Source: Geotalea toluenoxydans JCM 15764 (GTDB lineage Bacteria > Desulfobacterota > Desulfuromonadia > Geobacterales > Geobacteraceae). From it: a DNA stretch of 64,000 bases. The notes under the pieces were generated by a model that saw nothing but the letters and a program-made list of their open reading frames with translations, made no database searches and had not been told where the DNA came from. The stretch spans positions 17,698 through 81,697 of the forward strand of contig NZ_BBCJ01000021.1 of NCBI RefSeq assembly GCF_001311985.1, in the 5' to 3' direction. This document shows, in pieces, positions 57,649-64,000 of the stretch. Both the position numbers and the translations under genes were made by a program. Each line of letters begins with the position of its first letter. Positions within the stretch are counted from its first letter, which is position 1.

Positions 57649-59627
57649 ATGACCAAGGACCTGGAGATGGCACCACAAAAACTGTTGGCAATGCAGAAAA
57701 CCTGGCAACGCTACATGGAGACTCACGAGCTTGACGTTCAGCTGTTGCGCCCGGAGGTGGCCAGTTCGTGGCAGCGCTGCCGCCATCTCAACGTCAATCC
57801 TTTCCAGGAAGCCGATGGCTACGTCAATCAATTGGAACTGAGGGAGCGGATTTACCACAAACAGTATCTCCTCAAGGTCGCCCGCCCGTTCATGGATAAC
57901 CTCTACAACTTCGTCAAGGGGTCCGGTTTCCAGGTCGTGCTCACCGATGAGCTCGGATACCTGCTGGAGGTACTGGGGGACAATGAAATAGTCAACCGCA
58001 CCCGCCAGGTCCTGCTCTGCCCGGGGGGTAACTGGAGCGAGTCCCAGCAGGGCACCAACGCCATCGGCACCGCCATCGTCGAGAAGAAGCCGGTGCAGAT
58101 CTATGCCTGGGAACATTACTGCAAATCCAACCATTTCCTCACCTGCTCCGCTGCCCCCATCTTCAATCCCGAAGGAGAGGCAATCGGCATCCTCGACATC
58201 AGCGGCGATTATCGCGTCGCCAATGCCCATACCCTGGGCATGGTTGTGGCCGCGGTCAACGCCATCGAAAACCAGCTCCGCCTGCAGAAGGCCACCGACA
58301 AGCTCTATACGGCCTACCGCTACTCCAATACCCTGCTGGAAAACATGTCCGACGGCCTCATCTCCATCAACAACAACGGCATCATAACGGAAATGAACGC
58401 CAAGGCCGGCGAGATTCTCGGCTGCAACCCTGCACTGGCCAAAGGCCGCCATGTGGAGAAGATCTATAATGCCCGGAACACCCTTCTGCAGGTGCTCTCC
58501 GAGGGAACTGAATACGAGGACCGGGAGATCATCATCGAGAAGCTGGGACGGAAGATTTACAGCTCGGCGACGCTGCTGCGCGATGATGCTGGTGGCGCCA
58601 TCGGCGCCGTTGCCGTCTTTCGCGAAATGAACAACAGACAGCCGGTCAGGCGCCCCACCATCCTCCAGTCCCACAGCTACACCTTCGACAACATCATCGG
58701 CGCCAGCCCGGCCATTACTGCTGTCAAGGAGTGGGCAAAACTTGCCGCCGCCAGCCCCTCCACCGTCCTCGTCATGGGAGAAAGCGGGACAGGCAAGGAA
58801 TTGTTTGCCCAGGCCATCCACAATGCCAGCCCCCGGGGTGACCGTCAGTTCATCGCCCTTAACTGCGCCGCCCTGCCGGAAAGTCTCATCGAGAGCGAGT
58901 TGTTCGGCTACGAGGAAGGCACCTTCACCGGCGCCCGCAAGGGAGGCCAGGCCGGTAAATTCGAGATCGCCGATGGCGGCACGCTGTTCCTCGATGAGAT
59001 CGGTGACATGTCCGCCAATGTGCAGGCCAAGCTTTTACGGGTGATCCAGGAAAAGAAGGTCTCCCGTATCGGTTCCGCCAACGAGCGGCCTGTGGATATC
59101 AGGATCATCGCCGCCACCCACAAGGATCTGGCCGAAGAGGTCCATGGCGGCAGGTTCCGGCAGGACCTCTACTACCGGCTCAACGTACTGGAAATCAACA
59201 TTCCACCTTGCGTGAGCGGAGAGAAGACCTGCCAGTGATTACCGCACACCTGATAGAGAAAATGGCGGCAAAACTCGGCCGGGACGTACCGGCGGTCGGT
59301 AACGGCTTCATGGAAAAGGTGGTGGCCTATGGCTGGCCCGGCAACATCAGGGAGCTGGAAAATGCCATTGAGCGGGCTGTCATTAGAGCGGGAATTGGCG
59401 GCCTTCTGACAGCAGAGCTGCTTGAGATGCAGTCAGCGCAGGCCGTGAAGCCGGAAATGCCCGCACCGGTGGTGAAGGAAATCAGGGCGTTACGCGAAGT
59501 GGAATGCGATATGATTGTCGATGCACTGGCCTTCTACCAGGGCAATATCCAGAAAGCCGCTGCCAAGCTTGGTATCGGCCGCAACACTCTTTACCGGAAA
59601 ATGAAGGAATTCGGCATTTCTTTCTGA
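57649..59627 (+). CDS. AcoR-like sigma-54-dependent activator, one frameshift
   Basis: About 660 residues. N-terminal GAF-like sensor (residues 80-220: PFMDNLYNFVKGSGFQVVLTDELGYLLEVLGD), PAS domain (230-330), then an AAA+ domain with Walker A MGESGTGKELFAQAI, a GTFTGA variant of the GAFTGA loop, and LFLDEIGDM. The C-terminus is a Fis-type helix-turn-helix (QKAAAKLGIGRNTLYRKMKEF). Near 59205 one T is missing from a TTT. It probably senses an alcohol, aldehyde or acid and drives the sigma-54 promoters at 49411 and 49733. Start at 57649 or 57667. Confidence 0.88.
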
Positions 59628-59639
59628 AGCGTCTGCTAC

Positions 59640-59865
59640 TCCGCAAAAGGGCTCTTAAGACATTTCCGGGGAAGGCAGTTGTGGCATCGGGAGTGAGCGA
59701 CGAGCTACAGCGGCGAGCGGACACCCGCCGCATTTTGAACGGAGGCGATCCGCCGTTTCAGGCATCCTGCGTCATTACACGGGCGGCACCGCAAGGTCCG
59801 CAGCTGTGGCGACAGAGCGAAAGGACGATGTCGCGACTGCCTTCTAGTTCCACAGTTCCCCGATG
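59640..59865. other. Unassigned intergenic stretch
   Basis: About 225 bases of GC-rich sequence with an imperfect palindrome AACGGAGGCGATCCGCCGTT and no convincing reading frame or known RNA motif. It may be an untranslated tail or a small repeat. Confidence 0.4.
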
Positions 59866-59868
59866 AGC

Positions 59869-59910
59869 AAAAAAAGAGCCCCGTCGGCACTGCCGGCGGG
59901 CTCTTTTTTT
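59869..59910. terminator. Bidirectional terminator
   Basis: AAAAAAAGAGCCC pairs with GGGCTCTTTTTTT around a GC-rich loop that forms its own short stem. Confidence 0.87.
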
Positions 59911-59933
59911 CCATCCTATCCAGTGAGCTTTAC

Positions 59934-60344
59934 CTATTTTACTTCCTTCAGCTCATTGATGTCCTTTCTAGTCTGCTCCTTCGCATCCTTGACATCCTTC
60001 ACCGTCTGCTCTTTTTTCTTTTTCAGGGAGTCAATCCGCTCCTGCTTCTTCTTTTTTGCTGCATCAATCTGCTCCTGACGCTTTTTCTTCGACTCGGCAG
60101 ATTTTTCATCCTGCTTCTTCTTGGCGTCCTTCAGTTCTGCTTCTTTCTTCTTCGCCTTATCGGTCAGCTCGGTCTTTTTGGCATTCAGGTCCGTTTCTTT
60201 CTTGGCAGCCTGCTCTTTCAGCGCCTGTTCTTTTTTCATAAGTGCATCGGTTGGAGAAAAATCGGCATTGATCTCCGCAGCGGATGCAACCCCGGCAAAG
60301 GCCAGAAGGGCCAAACCGGCTGTAACAGCAACCATTTTCTTCAT
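59934..60344 (-). CDS. Exported Lys/Glu-rich coiled-coil protein
   Basis: A 136-residue protein with a signal peptide ending in ASA. The mature part is an almost unbroken charged coiled coil rich in Lys, Glu, Asp and Gln (for example KKKRQEQIDAAKKKKQERID). Probably periplasmic. No function can be assigned. Intact. Confidence 0.75.
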   Translation of the reverse strand: MKKMVAVTAGLALLAFAGVASAAEINADFSPTDALMKKEQALKEQAAKKETDLNAKKTELTDKAKKKEAELKDAKKKQDEKSAESKKKRQEQIDAAKKKKQERIDSLKKKKEQTVKDVKDAKEQTRKDINELKEVK

Positions 60345-60410
60345 AAATCCTCCCTCTCAAAAATTGATAACAGCGAACCGGGGCATAGCATACCACTTCA
60401 CTTAACATAG

Positions 60411-62602
60411 TCAAGCCGGCGCGACAATCTCCTGCAGTCCGGCTATTTTTTCCTGGGTCTCGGCGGTCAGGTAACCCCATAGCCCCAACTCCTGCAGGGT
60501 GTCGATGAAGGGGATGCCGGCACGGTTCCAGCCACGCTCCGCATAATAAACATCGATCAGCCGCTGCAGCTCCTGCTTGCGATAATCCATGAGGACTACA
60601 CGCTTGCGGGACGTGGCCATGGCGGCCACTTCCTCTCCGGATACGCCGAGAATCCCGGCCACTTCGCCGTCATTGTAGTCCCCTTCCAATTCGTAGAGGG
60701 CATCATCAGTGGGACCGATGGCCCGGTCGGGGATCCAGTCGCAGGTTCTGGTCTTGTCGCCGAAGCGCACCACGTTCATCACCCGCTGCAGGTTGATGTC
60801 CCGGTCGGTTTGGGCGAAAATTTCCTCCCAGCTCATGTCGGTGCCAAGCATGCTGTTGAAGAAGTCGGCGTAGATTTCCTGGGACGCGGGTTGATATGGA
60901 TGTCGGTATCGGTGCGCCTGGCCGATTCGGGATTGAAAACGTCCACCCAGGGGAGCTTGCACAATCCCAGGTTGTCATTGCCCAGTCTGACCCGCGGATA
61001 GGAAATCAGGGCCCAGGCCTTTTCTTCGAAAGTGGGAAAAGCGCCGAGCAGGTCGGCCTTGATCAGCCAGGCAGCGGCGTGGTGGGCTCCGATGTCGCTG
61101 GCGGCAGCGTAGGAGCTGCATGGAGAGGGAACGATGGGTGCGGTAAAAGGAAAAGGGGAGTCCTTTGGTCTGCATGGCGAAGAGGTCCAGTTCACCCCTG
61201 ACATCCTTGCCGGTTTTCGCCTTGCAGCCGGCGGCGACCCAATCCACCAGGGGAAGCATCCCCCTCCTGCCTGCTTGTACAGCTCACCCTGGCCGCGAGC
61301 AAGGCGGTGAATAAATTCCAGCGCTGCCCCCTCATTGCCCCAGGTAAGCTCAAGGCCATCGGCAGCGGCGCTGGTCAGGAACCCGCGCTGGAAGCACTCC
61401 ATGACAAAGGCCAGGATGGTGGCGGTGCTGATGGTGTCGATGCCATAGTTGTCGCAGTGCCAGTTGGCTTCCAGGATGAACTCGGGATTCCAGATGCCCA
61501 GGTTGGAGCCGAAGCCGGCGGCCGTCTCATATTCCGGGCCGTCAACCCAGACCCGGCTCCCCTTGTGGGCGCCGGAAACCAGCGTCACCCATCCTCCCTT
61601 GTTGCACTGCAGGTTGCAGCCGGGAAAGCAGCCATCCATGCCGCGATGCTCGAAGAGATGCTCCTCGTAATGGCTGCCGCAGATCTGCGGCGCTCGTGGG
61701 TCGGAACCTGCCTGAAAATTGTTGACCGGGAGTGACTGGTACTCATCCTTGCTCATGAAGGTGATCAGTCCGGCGCTCCCCTTGCGCGACATGCGCAGAG
61801 AAGTGGGATCCACCTCCTTGACCACCTGGTGCAGCCGTTTACCTGCATCCTTTGCCCGCTCCCAGTCTGCCGCCCCATAGGGGTTTTCACCCTGGGGGTA
61901 GGCAGCCAGCACAACGATGGCCCTGATGCCCTTGCCGCTCATCACCGAGCCGATGCCGGTACGCCCCGCCTGCTTGGTGCGGTACACGCCTCGCCCATTC
62001 GGCGTCGGTTTGGTCATATCGAAATAATGACTGTTGATGCAGCCGAAGGTGGTATGGTCGGCGCCGATGCCGGTTGACATGAAGGCGATGTGGCGGCGGT
62101 CGACTCCCTGGCCGGTATAGCGTTCATCGATCATTCGCTCCAGGTCGAAGGCCTCATCCAGATGGGCGATTTCTTCAACAGCCACCTGATGTTTCAGGCC
62201 ATCGATGATGATCATCACATCGCGTCCCGCCTTGCCGGTGACCTTGAGGGCATCGAAGCCCGCATATTTGAGGAAAGCCCCGAAATAGCCGCCGAAGTTG
62301 GAAACGCCTGGCACGCCGGTGATTGGGGAAAGGGAGACCGCCATGGCCTTGGCCGTGCCTGGAAACTGGGGAATACCCCCCAGAGGACCGTTGGCGAGAA
62401 TCAACGGGTTTTCCGGATCAGTGGCCCTGGTGGTTGAAGTCACACTCTGGTGTAACAGGTACAAACCGAGGCCTCGGCCGCCAATAAAGTAATCCCTGAC
62501 GTGCTCATCAAGCATCGGCGCCTCAATGGCACGGGACGGGAGATCGATGGTAAGAATGCGGCCGGCATAGCCGTGGTTGAGCTTAGTTGCTTCGTAATGC
62601 AT
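60411..62602 (-). CDS. AOR-family tungsten oxidoreductase, second subclass, at least three frameshifts
   Basis: About 730 residues after repair, longer than the AOR at 45426 and distinct from BamB. N-terminal pterin region: GYAGRILTIDLPSRAIE, FIGGRGLGLYLL, AKAMAVSLSPITGVPGVSNFGGYFGAFLKYAGFDALKVTG. Cluster cysteines: GCFPGCNLQC. Frame slips near 61275, 61150 and 60905; the C-terminus contains NVVRFGDKTRTCDWIPDRAIGPTDD. No Moco riboswitch was seen upstream. The substrate is probably an aldehyde or carboxylic acid. Confidence 0.83.
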
Positions 62603-62805
62603 GGCTGTTTTCCTGTCTCTGGAAATATAGTCGGCGAATCAATGGGATGCACCGTCAAACCCTGGATATATAGCACATCCCTCTTCCATGAGTCCATGTT
62701 TTTGCGGTCAGCCATGGATGGCAAAGGTTGCTTTATGGTCGACAGCGGTAATAATTAGATCTGATTCATACTTCTGGATACAGCTCCCAGGGAGGAAGCT
62801 TTTCC

Positions 62806-63980
62806 ATGTCGGCCGACCACCTGTCCCCTACGACGAGAAAAAGCGTATATAAATGCCGTCTGATTATTCTGTTCCTCTGTTTCTTTATTTTGCCGACGGA
62901 AGCAATCGGCGAGATCGACCCGGAACGTCGGACCAATATGGAAGTGGGTTTTGCCGGGCCGCTGTACAACAACGGCCCATTGGGCGGTTATGGCATGGTG
63001 CTTTTCAACCGGCCCCATTTTCGCGCCCCGGACACATACCTCCTGGCCATCCTTTCCCCTTATCTGTTCGCCGAGGTGATACGCGACAAGTGGCCGACAG
63101 AGGGGCATGCCCTTGGCCTCAGCATCGGCGGAGGCTTCCTCATCAACGATTTCGACCAGGTCCGTGACGGCAGCTACGTGCGGCGTGAATCCTTCCGGGG
63201 GCATGGCGCCGATGCCGCCTTCTCCTATTACCTGCGGCCGCCACCCATCGGGGGTGAACTGCCGGTGGACGGCATTCTGCGTTTCGCCTCCCGCTATGCC
63301 ATCTACCAGCGCAGTGGGGATACCGATCCGACTTATCTGCTGCCGGCTGACAGCTTCGTTCATTCGGTGAAGGTGGGTGTGCGGGTGGGTGGCGTTCCTC
63401 CCGAGCTTTTGCCAGAAAAGGCACTGGAGCTCTCCCTCTGGCATCAGGTTGATTATCGGGTAAAGACCGGCCCCCACGGACTGCCTGGGCAGCGGCAGGA
63501 GACTGAGCACCTGACCCAGCAAACCTGGGGAAGCCTTGGCGGCGCCATGCCGCTGTGGCGGGAACAGAGCGGATCGGTGATGATAAGCGCCGGCACTTCG
63601 GGCAGGACCGATGAGCTGTCCTGCTACCGCATGGGGAGCGGTCTCCGTTTTCAGGACGAAGTGCCTTTAATCCTGCATGGGTATTACTTCCGTGAAATCT
63701 TCGCCCGCAGCTTTTTCCTGCTCAACACATCCTACAGGTTCGCTCCCATCCCCGCCATGGAGCGCCTCCAGCTGCAATTGAACTATGATTACGCCTGATC
63801 GGCTATCTGCCCGGACATGACCTGCCGCGCAGCAGCCTGAACGGGCTTGGAGCGGATATCATCCTCCGGTTCCCGGCTGATATCACCCTCATCACGGGGT
63901 ATGGTTACGGCGTCGATGGGCCACGCCATGGCGGGTTCGGAGGGCATCAGATCAATGTGATGTTTGAATGGAAAATGTGA
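62806..63980 (+). CDS. Outer membrane beta-barrel protein of unknown function, one frameshift
   Basis: About 391 residues. A signal sequence (RLIILFLCFFILPTEAIG) precedes alternating amphipathic strands such as HALGLSIGGGFLINDF, GADAAFSYYLRPP and FARSFFLLNTSYRFAPI. Near 63795 a C is missing; repair gives ALIGYLPGHDLPRSSLNG and a stop at 63980, ending HQINVMFEWKM. A barrel is likely from the strand pattern, but I do not recognise the family. Confidence 0.65.
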
Positions 63981-64000
63981 CAGGCTAGGAGTCTGTCGGA

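Noticed and set aside
57538..58821. A 427-codon open frame on the minus strand opposite the AcoR-like gene
   Set aside because: Antisense to a conserved regulator; composition is that of a reverse-frame shadow.
1..64000. Programmed ribosomal frameshifting as the cause of the split genes
   Set aside because: Slips occur in many unrelated genes, at varied positions, without slippery heptamers or shared downstream structures.
1..64000. A mobile element or genomic island with integrase
   Set aside because: No transposase, integrase, tRNA target or attachment repeats were seen.

Overview
The window looks like a chromosomal segment from a Geobacter-like Desulfuromonadota (Geobacterales) bacterium. 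This is inferred from gene content: BamB/BamC-type tungstoenzyme subunits, several aldehyde:ferredoxin oxidoreductase (AOR) family genes, GEMM and Moco riboswitches, a DUF4382 lipoprotein and the typical GC-rich coding style. No rRNA, tRNA, transposase, phage or CRISPR genes were seen. About fifty genes carry single-base indels, nearly all placed in or beside short homopolymers and mostly losses. In each case I checked, one added or removed base restores a conserved protein. I therefore read most 'broken' genes as intact genes in an error-prone assembly, and give coordinates spanning the whole restored gene.

Layout. 1-8316 (minus strand) holds a PQQ-type sugar dehydrogenase, a haem c lipoprotein, a complete ebo cluster in the order eboD-A-B-E-F-C, and the start of hcp. 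8349-22472 is mostly housekeeping and envelope: a PpiC foldase, otsB behind a GEMM riboswitch and terminator, a diguanylate cyclase, several small envelope proteins, a lipoprotein behind a second GEMM-like leader, a zinc-less Fpg/Nei glycosylase, a D-aminoacylase plus permease pair, and galE. 22683-29846 is a stress-like group with an SRPBCC protein, two zinc alcohol dehydrogenases, two hemerythrins, a ferritin-like protein and a DUF2795 protein.

29940-62602 is a tungsten/molybdenum island. Three tandem Moco/Tuco riboswitch-terminator units precede a long plus-strand operon. It encodes a molybdopterin oxidoreductase, BamB/BamC homologues, and a five-gene set (redox protein, methyltransferase, C-GCAxxG-C-C protein, radical SAM protein, AMP-dependent ligase) resembling the uncharacterised DVU1557-DVU1553 genes of Desulfovibrio. 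On the minus strand, two tandem riboswitches precede a porin, tupA and tupC. Another precedes an AOR with its own MoaD-like, ThiF/MoeB-like and Mop-domain genes. Two divergent sigma-54 promoters then drive an iron alcohol dehydrogenase one way, and the other way a ribbon-helix-helix protein, a radical SAM/SPASM maturase, an NfnAB-like pair and a BioD/DRTGG protein. A second iron alcohol dehydrogenase, a SpoIIE phosphatase, an AcoR-like sigma-54 activator and another AOR follow.

Taken together, the island suggests riboswitch-sensed W/Mo cofactor supply coupled to oxyanion uptake, dedicated cofactor assembly, and aldehyde/alcohol/acid redox chemistry through ferredoxin and NAD(P)H. The least understood part is the five-gene maturation-like module at 36009-40356.
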